Shown here: positions 33,624 through 43,400 of the stretch, piece by piece
How the letters are laid out: the number at the start of each line of letters is the position of its first letter
Position numbering within the stretch: position 1 is the stretch's first letter
Source: Desulfurispora thermophila DSM 16022
GTDB taxonomy: Bacteria > Bacillota > Desulfotomaculia > Desulfotomaculales > Desulfurisporaceae
Length of the DNA: 64,000 nt
Direction of reading: 5' to 3'
Assembly (NCBI RefSeq): GCF_000376385.1
Contig: NZ_AQWN01000006.1
Span: 152,718 to 216,717 of the forward strand
Notes under the pieces: model-generated
Seen by the model: only the letters and a program-made list of their open reading frames with translations
Databases searched by the model: none
What the model was told of the DNA's origin: nothing
Translations under genes and position numbers: made by a program

Positions 33624-35636
33624 TCACGGTTCCACCTGCAGGGCAACACGGGTTTTGAAGATCTGCTCCGCGTTGTCCGGTGTTACCCCGGTAATAATTT
33701 CATCACCGACTTTGACGCTCACACCTTCGTCGCAGTGCTCCAGGCAGAAGGTGCCGCTCAGCTTGACCTGCTTGGTCAGATTGAGCTGCCTCTGCAGTTC
33801 GGTAAATTTATTCAGCACATCATAAGCACCCTTTAAATAGCAACCTGTTCCCACACAAACCGACACATGCAGGGGTTCTTGCCCATCGGTTTTAACCACA
33901 TCGATTACCTGCCCGCTGATGCGACGGCGTGGTGTGTAGTGCGTATGCAATGCGTGGTGTGTATTGTGGTTGGCCGGGCCACCAAACCATTCTTCCAGCA
34001 CTTTGGCCACAAAGACGTTGTCCTGAGCTTTGTGCACCTGTTCCACCCGGTCCAGGTCATAGATTTCCTTCATCCGGCGTACGCGGGAAATCATGTCATT
34101 AACGTCGGGCTGACCGCCGCCACCTACACAACCCCCCGGGCAACACATTACTTCCACGGCGTGATAAGTGACCTCGCCGTTTTTGATCCGGCTGAGCAGC
34201 TTTTCGGTATTGGCCAGACCGTGCACCACGGCCAAACGCAGGGTCTGACCGGCCACTTCCAGTTCCGCCTCCTTAATACCTTCCACGCCCCGCACTTGCT
34301 GGAAGTCCACGCGGCCCACTTCCTTGCCGCCCAAATGGCCGGCCACAAAGCGCACCACCGATTCCATCACGCCGCCCGTGGTACCGAAAATGAGCGCCGC
34401 ACCAGAACCCATACCCAGCGGGTTGTCAAAAGCCCCCGGCTCCAGTTCTTCGAAGACAATACCCGCTTCTTTGATCATCCGGGCCAGTTCCACGGTGGTT
34501 AATACCACGTCCACATCATACACGCCACCGGTCATGAACTCGGGCCGCTTGGCCTCAAATTTCTTGGCCGTACAGGGCATAATGGAAACGCAAATCACGT
34601 CCTGCGGTGCACGGCCTATGGACTTGGCATAATGCTTTTTCACCAGCGAGCCGAACATCTGCTGGGGCGAACGGCAGCTGGAAAGGTTGTCCAGCAAATC
34701 GGCATGGAACTGCTCGGCATACTTGATCCAGCCCGGGCAGCAGGAGGTGAAAAGGGGTAACTTGCCGCCGTTTTGCAACCGGTCCAAAAATTCCAGCGAC
34801 TCTTCAATGGTGGTCAGGTCGGCAGTGAAAAGGGTATCAAACACCTTGTCAAAGCCCAGTTTACGCAGGGCGGTAACCATCTTGCCGGTGGCCATGTCGT
34901 GCGTCTTCACGCCAAACTCCTCACCAATGGCTACCCGGACGGCTGGCGCCACCTGCACAACAACAACTTTGGACGGGTCATGCAAGTAAGCCCAAACCTT
35001 GTCTATTTCCGACTTGACAGTCAGCGCTCCGGTGGGACAAACCGCTACGCACTGGCCGCAGTTAACACAGGCCACCTCGGAAACCGGTTTGTCAAAAGCC
35101 GTCGTTACAACCGTTTTGCTGCCACGGTGCGCAAAATCCCACACGCCGATGCCCTGAACTTCTTTGCACATGCGCACACAGTCGCCGCACAGAATGCACT
35201 TGTTGGGGTCCTTCACAATGGACGGGCTGCTTTCATCCAGCGGCAACTTCTGGTCTCGGTTGCCAAAGCGCACCTTCTTCACACCGAACTTATGGGCCAG
35301 CTCTTGTAATTTGCAGCGCCCGCTCTTTTCACAGGTGGTGCACTCCCGGTCGTGGTTGGCCAGCAAAAGCTCAATAACCATGCGGCGCAGCCGGCGAGTG
35401 CGCTCGGTGTTAGTGTGAATGACCATACCATCGGCCGGCGGTGTGGAACAGGAGGCCACCAGCCCCATCCTTTCCACTTCCACCAGGCACAACCGGCAGG
35501 CACCATATACACTTAATTCCGAATGATAGCAAAAAGTGGGAAGCTCTATACCGGCCCGGCGAACCAGTTCCAGAATGTTTTTCGCACCATCAATGGGCAT
35601 CTCCCGGCCGTCAATGATCACTTTACCTGTACTCAT
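33624..35636 (-). CDS. hydA: HydA: catalytic [FeFe] hydrogenase subunit with extra C-terminal [2Fe-2S] domain
   Basis: 670 residues. An N-terminal [2Fe-2S] domain (CYHSE, CRLC, CS), a His/Cys cluster (HDRECTTCEKSGRC), two [4Fe-4S] motifs (CILCGDCVRMC and CVNCGQCVAVC), then the H-cluster loops FTSCCPGW (297-303), MPCTAKK (353-359) and CCPGGCVGGGG (498-508). Residues 588-670 add a thioredoxin-fold [2Fe-2S] domain (CVGTGC and FCLEHC). Together with HydB and HydC this is the electron-bifurcating type, coupling NADH and ferredoxin to H2. All catalytic residues are present. ATG start with AAAGGAG. Confidence 0.92.
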   Translation of the reverse strand: MSTGKVIIDGREMPIDGAKNILELVRRAGIELPTFCYHSELSVYGACRLCLVEVERMGLVASCSTPPADGMVIHTNTERTRRLRRMVIELLLANHDRECTTCEKSGRCKLQELAHKFGVKKVRFGNRDQKLPLDESSPSIVKDPNKCILCGDCVRMCKEVQGIGVWDFAHRGSKTVVTTAFDKPVSEVACVNCGQCVAVCPTGALTVKSEIDKVWAYLHDPSKVVVVQVAPAVRVAIGEEFGVKTHDMATGKMVTALRKLGFDKVFDTLFTADLTTIEESLEFLDRLQNGGKLPLFTSCCPGWIKYAEQFHADLLDNLSSCRSPQQMFGSLVKKHYAKSIGRAPQDVICVSIMPCTAKKFEAKRPEFMTGGVYDVDVVLTTVELARMIKEAGIVFEELEPGAFDNPLGMGSGAALIFGTTGGVMESVVRFVAGHLGGKEVGRVDFQQVRGVEGIKEAELEVAGQTLRLAVVHGLANTEKLLSRIKNGEVTYHAVEVMCCPGGCVGGGGQPDVNDMISRVRRMKEIYDLDRVEQVHKAQDNVFVAKVLEEWFGGPANHNTHHALHTHYTPRRRISGQVIDVVKTDGQEPLHVSVCVGTGCYLKGAYDVLNKFTELQRQLNLTKQVKLSGTFCLEHCDEGVSVKVGDEIITGVTPDNAEQIFKTRVALQVEP

Positions 35637-35668
35637 TCCGGTTTCACTCCTTTATCCCGTCTTATACC

Positions 35669-37546
35669 CTACCGGATGGCAATGGCCCCGAATTTACACT
35701 TCTCTATGCAGGTACCACACTTGAGGCATTTGTCCAGATCAATGCTGTGCGGCTGCTTTTTCTCGCCACTGATGGCGCTGGCCGGACAAACCCTGGCGCA
35801 CAGCCCGCAGCCTTTGCATTTTTCCGCTTCAATGTAGTACTCGGCCAAAGCTTTGCACACACCGGCCGGACACTTTCTTTCATATACGTGGGCCTCATAT
35901 TCTTGGCGGAAATAGCGCAGAGTGGTTAAAACCGGGTTGGGAGCCGTTTTGCCCAATCCGCACAGCGAACCGTCCTTGACGATCAGGGCCAGTTCCTCCA
36001 ACAGGGCCAGGTCTTCCGGAGTGCCCTTACCCTCGGTAATTTTGGTCAGAAGTTCCAGCATGCGCTTGGTACCTTCCCGGCAGGGCACGCACTTACCGCA
36101 GGACTCATTTTGCACAAAGCCCATAAAGAACTTGGCCACTTCCACCATGCAGGTGTCATGTCCCATGACGACCAAACCGCCGGAACCCACCATGGCTCCC
36201 ACTTTGATCAGCTCATCGTAATCCAGCGGCAAATCCAGGTGTTGTTCGGTCAAACAACCGCCGGAAGGACCGCCAATCTGCACCGCCTTATATTTCTTAC
36301 CGTCCCGCAGGCCGCCACCGATTTTAAACACCACGTCCCGCAGCGTCATGCCCATGGGCACTTCCACCAGACCGGTATGGGAAACCTGACCGGCCAGCGC
36401 AAAGGTCTTGGTACCCGGACTGGTCTCAGTTCCGTAGCCTTTGAACCAGGCCCCGCCGTTCAAAATAATGGGCGCCAGGTTGGCCAGCGTTTCCACGTTG
36501 TTGATAATTGTCGGGCATCCCCACAGGCCACTGACGGCAGGGAAAGGAGGTCTGGGACGTGGCATGCCGCGCTGCCCTTCAATACTGGCAATCAAGGCTG
36601 TTTCCTCACCGCAAACAAAGGCCCCCGCACCTTCCTTGATATGGATGCGGAAATTAAAGCCGGAACCCAGGATATTCTCACCCAGCAGGCCCAGTTTTTC
36701 CGCATCGGCAATGGCCTTGCGCAGTCGTTTTACAGCCAGCGGGTATTCCGCCCGCACATAGATGTACCCTTCATCAGCACCGATGGCGTAACCGGCAATC
36801 ATCATACCTTCCAGCACCCGGTGCGGGTCGCCCTCCATCACACTGCGATCCATGAAAGCACCCGGATCGCCCTCATCACCGTTGCAGATGATATATTTTT
36901 TGCTCCCGGCGGCATTTTTGGCAAACTGCCACTTGCGACCGGTGGGAAAACCACCACCACCCCGGCCGCGCAAACCCGAAGCAACTACCTCATTGATCAC
37001 ACTGTCGGGATCCATTTCAAACAGCACTTTGGCCAGGGCCTGATAGCCACCGTGGGCAATGCAGTCGTTAATGTCGTCCGGATTGATCCGGCCGCAGTTG
37101 GCCAAAGCCACCCGGATTTGCTCCTTGTAGAAGGGAATTTCGTCCTGGGTGGTGAAGGTTTCTCCGGTCACCGGGTTGTGATACAGCAGTCTTTCTACTA
37201 TTTGCTTATTTATTATGTGTTTTTCCACAATCTCGGCCACATCGGCTTCCTTCACTTTACAGTAAAGCACACCGCTGGGGTCGAAGCGGACCAGCGGACC
37301 CATCTGACAAAAGCCGTGGCAACCACTCACGTTAACCGCCACCGGATGCGGCACGTCATCAACCAGTTCCACTTTCACGGCCAGGCCTTTATTCTTAATC
37401 TGTTCCTTCAATGCCTCGTAGATTTTCAATGATCCATTGGCCACGCAACCGGTACCGGCGCAGACCAGGATGCGCATATCCTCTTTTTTTATGTAAGAAC
37501 GGGCTTCTTCATACAATAAGTTCAAATCTTCCCTGCTCTTTAACAT
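35669..37546 (-). CDS. hydB: HydB: NuoF-like FMN/NADH-binding hydrogenase subunit
   Basis: 625 residues. An N-terminal [2Fe-2S] domain (CAGTGCVANGSL, CHGFCQMG) precedes the NuoF core, with the NADH/FMN motifs GLRGRGGGGFPTGRKW and GAGAYVCGEETAL-like (GAGAFVCGEETALIASIEG). The [4Fe-4S] site ESCGKCVPCREGTKRM is near residue 480, and two ferredoxin motifs close the chain (CKGCGLCARVCP and CLKCGTCIEKC). It is the presumed flavin site of bifurcation. 32 bases before hydA. Confidence 0.92.
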   Translation of the reverse strand: MLKSREDLNLLYEEARSYIKKEDMRILVCAGTGCVANGSLKIYEALKEQIKNKGLAVKVELVDDVPHPVAVNVSGCHGFCQMGPLVRFDPSGVLYCKVKEADVAEIVEKHIINKQIVERLLYHNPVTGETFTTQDEIPFYKEQIRVALANCGRINPDDINDCIAHGGYQALAKVLFEMDPDSVINEVVASGLRGRGGGGFPTGRKWQFAKNAAGSKKYIICNGDEGDPGAFMDRSVMEGDPHRVLEGMMIAGYAIGADEGYIYVRAEYPLAVKRLRKAIADAEKLGLLGENILGSGFNFRIHIKEGAGAFVCGEETALIASIEGQRGMPRPRPPFPAVSGLWGCPTIINNVETLANLAPIILNGGAWFKGYGTETSPGTKTFALAGQVSHTGLVEVPMGMTLRDVVFKIGGGLRDGKKYKAVQIGGPSGGCLTEQHLDLPLDYDELIKVGAMVGSGGLVVMGHDTCMVEVAKFFMGFVQNESCGKCVPCREGTKRMLELLTKITEGKGTPEDLALLEELALIVKDGSLCGLGKTAPNPVLTTLRYFRQEYEAHVYERKCPAGVCKALAEYYIEAEKCKGCGLCARVCPASAISGEKKQPHSIDLDKCLKCGTCIEKCKFGAIAIR

Positions 37547-37565
37547 CTGCTCTCCCCCCGTAAAA

Positions 37566-38054
37566 TCAAGCTTGCGCCGTACCTCTAAGCTTGGCCAGTA
37601 CCTCCATCACACCTTCCGGAGTCATCTGACCGTAAACCTCCTCACCGTTAACCGTCATGACCGGTGCCAGACCACAGGCCCCCAGGCAGGATACCGTCTC
37701 CACAGTAAACTGCAGATCATCGGTTGTTTGCTGGCCCGGACGCAGGGACAGCTCCTGGCGCAGGGCAAAGTGAATGGGTTCGGATCCCCGCACATGGCAG
37801 GCCGTACCGTCACAGACCCTGATCACATATTTGCCCTTGGGTACCAGGGAAAACTGGGCATAGAATGTTGCCACACCGTAAACTGTAGCCGGGGAAATGT
37901 TCAATGCCGTGGCAATATATGTCATAACCTCTTGCGGCAGATAGCGGTACTCTTCCTGTACCTCCTGCAGGATGGCAATCAAGTGCGAAACCTTTGCTTC
38001 ATGGCGGGATATTATTTCCTGCAACTTTTGAAACTTTCTGTCAGCGCACTCCAT
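37566..38054 (-). CDS. hydC: HydC: NuoE-like [2Fe-2S] hydrogenase subunit
   Basis: 162 residues from ATG 38054, ten bases after AAGGGGG; a TTG at 38063 is too close to that site. N-terminal helical bundle, then a thioredoxin-fold [2Fe-2S] domain with CDGTACHVRGSE and CLGACGLAP. First gene of the hydCBA operon. The promoter must lie in the AT-rich kilobase upstream. Confidence 0.92.
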   Translation of the reverse strand: MECADRKFQKLQEIISRHEAKVSHLIAILQEVQEEYRYLPQEVMTYIATALNISPATVYGVATFYAQFSLVPKGKYVIRVCDGTACHVRGSEPIHFALRQELSLRPGQQTTDDLQFTVETVSCLGACGLAPVMTVNGEEVYGQMTPEGVMEVLAKLRGTAQA

Positions 38055-38712
38055 GACAGACAAACCCCCTTTAAATAAACTGGCAGTTCAAAATCCTACT
38101 GTCCTAATACCCCCAACCTCAACCAACACATCGATTTTTCAACGTGCTTTTCATGAGCAATCAGCTACTACATCAAACCCCCCGCTCAAATTTAAATTGA
38201 TAGCGACCTGGCTTTATGGTGCAACTGGCTAAAGCGCCGACTTTTTAGCCAGTTGATGAACCAAAAGATTGGCACAGAAAAACCAATTAATAATTTTCTG
38301 TTAAATTGTGCCAGAAAGAAAGCTGGCTTACCAACAAGCCAGTTAATTAAATAAGAAAGCGTGATACCAGCGAGTGCTGTGTACTGGTATCGCCATGCTG
38401 GATTGACAATTTAACAAATACAGTCTTTGTATACAATATAAACTTCTACTTAACATCTGTCAAGTACCACTTTTATTTTTGTTTTGAATATTTATTTAAC
38501 ACCAGCTACATTTACTAATAATAACCATTCTTCAGCACCCGTAGCTTGCCGATAACCTGCGCCACCCCACCCGCGCTACTCCATCGCATACTGCATTTCC
38601 GCCAAGCTAAGATAATGAATGGATAAACTAACTGAATTATTTGAATATTAAATTTATACCACAAAATACTAACAGATAATTAAAATTTGGTATTTAATTC
38701 TTACTTTTTTGC

Positions 38713-38741
38713 TTGACAATCATTATTTCAAAACTTACAAT
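38713..38741 (+). promoter_or_regulatory. Consensus-like sigma-A promoter, distal
   Basis: TTGACA (38713-38718) and TACAAT (38736-38741) are exactly 17 bases apart. It would start a transcript with a leader of about 320 bases before hdrC 2. Confidence 0.6.
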
Positions 38742-38980
38742 GATTTTTAACAGAATTATTTAAAAAAACATCTTATTAGGGTTTTTCCCTGCTTCGCCAC
38801 AACTTTAGAAAGCAGATGCTTTATACTTTCTTTCTTTGGTATACACTACCAAACCTTTTTTATTTTAAGCAACTTTTTAAAGAGAGCGTAACTTTACCCA
38901 ATTATGAACATAATATTATATTTCGCGATTCATTAACTTTGGCGAAGTATGGGCAAATTATTTACACAAAGAAAGAGGTT

Positions 38981-39010
38981 TTGACTTAGATATAGCGAAT
39001 TTATTTTATA
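38981..39010 (+). promoter_or_regulatory. Proximal promoter candidate for hdrCBA 2
   Basis: TTGACT (38981-38986) and TTTATA (39005-39010) are 18 bases apart. It is closer to the gene than the distal promoter, giving a leader of about 55 bases. Confidence 0.45.
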
Positions 39011-39070
39011 GCCCAATGAAATTATGCGCTGATATAAAATTCAAAACATATTGCGAAGGGGGTTATACCT

Positions 39071-39589
39071 GTGGGATTTCGGGAGGAAGTAAAGGCGCGC
39101 AGCAAACAACCGGTCGAGCTGTGCTTTCAGTGCCAGAAATGTGCGGCGGGTTGCTTGATTGCCGAACATGCCGACCTCTATCCCAATCAGGTCTTGCGCC
39201 TGATCCAGTTAGGAGAGCAAGACAGGGTGTTTAACAGCTCCATGATTTGGATGTGTTCCGGTTGTGAAACATGTGGTGCCCGCTGCCCCAACGGAATCAA
39301 AATCAGCGAAATCATGGACGCTTTGAAAGAAATGGCCATAGAGCGCGGCATAATTAAAGAGAAGAAAATCCATCTTTTCAACGACATCTTCTTGAATACT
39401 GTGAAAAGTCACGGTCGCATCCACGAAGCCATGATGATGGCTAACTATAAAATGAAAAGCGGTGACCTGCTTTCCGATATGGATCTGGGCTGGAAAATGT
39501 TTTTAAAAGGTAAGCTGCCTATTTTTTGCCGTGGTGTGAGAGCAAAGGATGAAGTTAAACAAATCTTTGACAAGTGCAATGCCGGCTAA
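39071..39589 (+). CDS. hdrC: HdrC: 4Fe-4S heterodisulfide-reductase-like subunit (set 2)
   Basis: 172 residues from GTG 39071 (AAGGGGG 8 bases upstream). Two ferredoxin motifs, CFQCQKCAAGCL (the fourth position CL lacks the usual proline) near residue 18 and CSGCETCGARCP near residue 57. Clearly homologous to HdrC 1 (6266-6847) but a distinct paralogue. First gene of a three-gene plus-strand operon. Confidence 0.88.
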   Translation: MGFREEVKARSKQPVELCFQCQKCAAGCLIAEHADLYPNQVLRLIQLGEQDRVFNSSMIWMCSGCETCGARCPNGIKISEIMDALKEMAIERGIIKEKKIHLFNDIFLNTVKSHGRIHEAMMMANYKMKSGDLLSDMDLGWKMFLKGKLPIFCRGVRAKDEVKQIFDKCNAG

Positions 39590-39615
39590 ATGTATTTAGG
39601 AAAGGAGTTAAGGTC

Positions 39616-40467
39616 TTGGAACTGGCTTATTACCCTGGATGCTCACTGGAAGCGAGTGCCAAAGAATACAATCTTTCCGCTCTGGCTGTGAGTATGGCAC
39701 TCGGCCTGCGCTTGAAGGAACTGGATGACTGGGCCTGCTGCGGAGCCACTTCCGCCCACAGCACCAATCACATGCTTTCGCTGGCTCTACCCACTCGCAA
39801 CCTGGCCATTGCTCAAAAGGGTGGACTGGACATAGCCATACCCTGCGCGGCATGTTACAGCCGCCATAAAAAAGCCGACTATGTGCTGCGCCACGACTTG
39901 CAAAAACGGGCCGAACTGGAGGATATCGTTAATTTTAAGTTTGTTGGCAACGTAAAGGTTCTCTCACTTTTGGAGGCGTTTCACAGCCGGGTCGGGCTAA
40001 AAGCCATTGCCGACAAGGTGGTAAAACCCTTAACCGGCCTGAAGCTGGCCTGTTATTATGGTTGTCTTCTGGTCCGCCCCCCCGAGATCACCGGTTTTGA
40101 CAATCCGGAAAACCCGGTATCGCTGGACCAAATTATGAGCGCCATCGGAGCCCAACCAGTTAAATGGTCTTATAAAACCGACTGTTGCGGCGCCAACCTG
40201 AGTGCCACCAGCAGTTCCACGGTAACGCCACTGGTAAGCCGTATCATCAATATGGCCGTGGAAGCAGGAGCCCAGGCCATTGTCACCGCTTGCCCATTAT
40301 GCCAGCTTAACCTGGAAGTGAGGCGGGGTGACTGTGCCGATATACCGGTGTTTTACTTTACCGAACTGGTGGGCCTGGCCATGGACCTGCCGGGCAGTGA
40401 CAAATGGCTGGTTAAGCATTTTGTCGACCCGCTGCCTCTTCTGCGCTCGCTAAAACTGATAGCTTGA
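39616..40467 (+). CDS. hdrB: HdrB: CCG-domain heterodisulfide-reductase-like subunit (set 2)
   Basis: 283 residues from TTG 39616, eight bases after AAAGGAG; the frame is open further upstream into hdrC. Two CCG repeats: YYPGCSLEAS to WACCGATSAH to PCAACYSRH, then YYGCLLVRPPE to KTDCCGANLS to TACPLCQ. These cysteines form the noncubane clusters. The substrate disulfide is unknown. Confidence 0.88.
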   Translation: MELAYYPGCSLEASAKEYNLSALAVSMALGLRLKELDDWACCGATSAHSTNHMLSLALPTRNLAIAQKGGLDIAIPCAACYSRHKKADYVLRHDLQKRAELEDIVNFKFVGNVKVLSLLEAFHSRVGLKAIADKVVKPLTGLKLACYYGCLLVRPPEITGFDNPENPVSLDQIMSAIGAQPVKWSYKTDCCGANLSATSSSTVTPLVSRIINMAVEAGAQAIVTACPLCQLNLEVRRGDCADIPVFYFTELVGLAMDLPGSDKWLVKHFVDPLPLLRSLKLIA

Positions 40468-40490
40468 TATTAACGATGGGGGTTTGGCAA

Positions 40491-43400
40491 GTGAATCACA
40501 ACCTTGAGCATAACGGACAGGTCACCGGTTCTGTTTTAATAGTTGGTGCGGGTATCAGCGGCATGCAGTCAGCCCTGGATCTGGCCGAAATGGGGTACAA
40601 AGTTTATCTGGTGGAGAAATCACCGGCTATCGGCGGACGCATGCCCATGCTGGACAAAACATTTCCCACCAACGACTGCTCCATGTGCATACTATCTCCC
40701 AAGCTGGTGGAGTGTGGCCGGCATCGCAATATAGAAGTTCATACCATGTCGGAGATCACAGCGCTAAATGGCGAACCGGGCAATTTTACTGTCACCATTA
40801 AAAAACATCCCCGTTATGTGGACCCGCAGAAATGCCTAGGCTGCGGCGCCTGTGCCGCCGAATGTCCCCAGGAGGTACCCGACGAGTTCAACCAGGAGAT
40901 GGGGATGCGCAAGGCCATCTATAAGCTGTACCCGCAGGCTTTCCCCAACGCCTATGTAATTGATAAAGAAAACTGTTTGGAATGCGGTGCCTGTGAAGAC
41001 GTTTGTCCGGCCAATGCCATTGACCACAACATGGCAGAGGAAGAAATTACTTTACAGGTGGGGGCCATAATCCTCTGTCCCGGTTTTGAGCTTTTCAATG
41101 CCCGTTTGCGGGGCGAATTTGGTTACGGGGTCTATGAAAATGTGATCACCAGCTTGCAGTTTGAGCGCATGCTCAGTGCATCCGGACCGTTTCGCGGGCA
41201 TGTCCAGCGCCCTTCCGATGGAAAGGAACCGCAAAAAGTAGCCTTTATCCAGTGTGTGGGTTCGCGGGATTTAATTAACGACTGCGGTTATTGCTCTGCG
41301 GTATGCTGCATGTATGCCACCAAGGAGGCCATTATTGCCCGCGAGCATGTACCGGGCCTTTCCAGTACCATCTTTTGCATGGATGTGCGGGCCTACGGCA
41401 AGGACTTTGAAAAATATTACCAGCGCGCTCAGGAACAGTACGGCGTGCGCTATGTGCGCTGCATGATCTCTGCGGTTAAAGAACTGCAGCAAACCAAGGA
41501 CCTGCGCCTGCGTTACCGGACGGCAGACGGGCAAATGGTGGAGGAAGACTTCGACCTGGTTGTGTTGTCTGTTGGCTTACAGCCAACCAACGAGGCAATT
41601 GAGCTGGCTAATATTTTGGGGCTGGAGCTAAACCAATTTAACTTCTGCCAAACGCAGGAGCTTACCGGTGTAGCCAGCACCAGACCGGGCATTTATGTGG
41701 CGGGGGCTTTTTCCGGCCCCCGGGATATTCCGGAAACCGTCATGCAGGCCAGCGCTGCGGCCGGTGACGCGGCCGCCTTTCTGGCCCCGGCCAGGGGGAC
41801 ACAGGTCAGTGCCAAAACCTTTCCGCCCGAGCGCGATGTGACAGGCGAGGAACCGCGCATCGGAGTCTTCGTTTGCCACTGCGGTATCAACATCAGCTCA
41901 GTGGTCAACGTACCAGAGGTTGTAAAATTTGCCGCCGGACTGCCCCATGTTGTTCACGCCCAGGAGGGTCTGTACGTCTGCTCCCAGGACAGCCAGGCCC
42001 AGATGAAACAGATAATCGAGGAGAAAAAGCTCAACCGGGTGGTGGTGGCTTCCTGCAGCCCGCGTACCCACAAGCCCCTGTTCCAGGAAACCATGCGGGA
42101 AGCCGGCCTGAATAAGCAACTCTTTGAGATGGCCAATATACGTGACCAGTGCTCCTGGGTACACCAGAACCAACCGGAAAAAGCCACCGCCAAGGCCAAG
42201 GATCTGGTGAAAATGGCTGTGGCCAAGGCAGCCACTTTGCAGCCGGTCAAACCGGTTACCGTAGGCGTTGTACCTGCCGCCCTGGTCATTGGCGGCGGTG
42301 TGGCAGGCATGACGGCGGCACTCAGTCTGGCCGAGCAGGGATATCAAGTGCACATAGTGGAAAAAGAGGCACAGCTGGGCGGTATGGCCCGCCGCATCCG
42401 TTATGGTTTCCGGGGCGAAGACATTCCTGCTTATTTAAACGACCTGATTGCCCGGGTAACCCAGAATGAGTGCATCAGTGTGTACACAAATAACGAAGTG
42501 GTAGATGTAGCCGGCTACATGGGCAATTTCACCAGCAAACTCTCTGATGGCTCGCAGATTAAGCACGGTGTAACCATTATTGCTACCGGCGGGGAAGAAC
42601 TTAAACCGCATGAATACCTGTATGGTGAAAATCCGCGTGTAATTTCCCAGCTGGAAGCCGAAGCCGATCTGACCAATCCGCAGTCATGTTTGCTCAACGC
42701 CGGTACAGTGGCTTTTATTCAGTGCGTGGGTTCGCGCGAACCGCAAAGACCCTATTGCAGCAGGGTTTGTTGCAGCAAAACCATGCAACTGGCTCTGGAA
42801 ATCAAAAAGCAGCGACCACAGGCCAGGGTTATCGTTTTCTACCGCGACATACGTACCTATGGTTTTCTGGAGGAGCTATACCGCAAAGCGCGGGAAAGCG
42901 GTGTTATCTTTATACGCTATGACCTGGAGCAAAAACCTGTCGTCAGTGAGCAAAATGGTCAGCTTACCATCCGCGCTCATGATCCTATTTTGGGGCAAGA
43001 GCTAACCTTCACGCTGGACATGCTGGTGCTGGCCACGGCCATTGTTCCGGCGGCGAGCAACAACCGCCTTTCCCAGCTGTTCAAGGTACCCCTCAACGCG
43101 GACAATTTCTTCCTGGAAGCGCATATGAAATTGCGTCCGGTGGACTTCGCCTCCGAAGGCGTGTATATGTGCGGTCTAGCCCACGCGCCCAAAAACATCG
43201 AAGAGAGCATTGCCCAGGGCAAGGCGGCAGCCGGCCGGGCCGCTACTGTACTGGCGCGTGATTATCTGGAGGCCAAAGGAGTAACCGCCCGGGTGCAACA
43301 AAATAAATGTGCCGCCTGCCTTACCTGCGTACGGCTCTGCCCCTTCAACGCACCGCGCCTGGGTCCCAATCACAAGGCGGAAATAGAGGCTGTTATCTGC

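Larger units (their letters stand above)
38055..39070. other. AT-rich intergenic kilobase with a chain of hairpins
   Basis: No convincing gene lies in this stretch between divergent hydCBA and hdrCBA 2. Four inverted repeats lie in a row: 38223-38254 (AACTGGCTAAA with TTTAGCCAGTT), 38270-38313 (TGGCACA with TGTGCCA, inner CAGAAAA/TTTTCTG), 38321-38344 (CTGGCTT/AAGCCAG) and 38363-38391 (GATACCAG/CTGGTATC). A GC-rich patch at 38541-38612 is bounded by TAGCTTGCCG and CGCCAAGCTA. Promoters for hdrCBA 2 lie at 38713 and 38981. Confidence 0.6.

Noticed and set aside
36110..37432. 440-codon plus-strand frame opposite hydB
   Set aside because: Antisense to the NuoF-like gene with all motifs intact; caused by codon bias of the true gene.
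38055..39070. CRISPR array or tRNA gene in the AT-rich kilobase
   Set aside because: The inverted repeats are not regularly spaced direct repeats with spacers, and no cloverleaf or CCA end can be drawn. No CRISPR, tRNA, rRNA or insertion sequence is visible elsewhere in the window.
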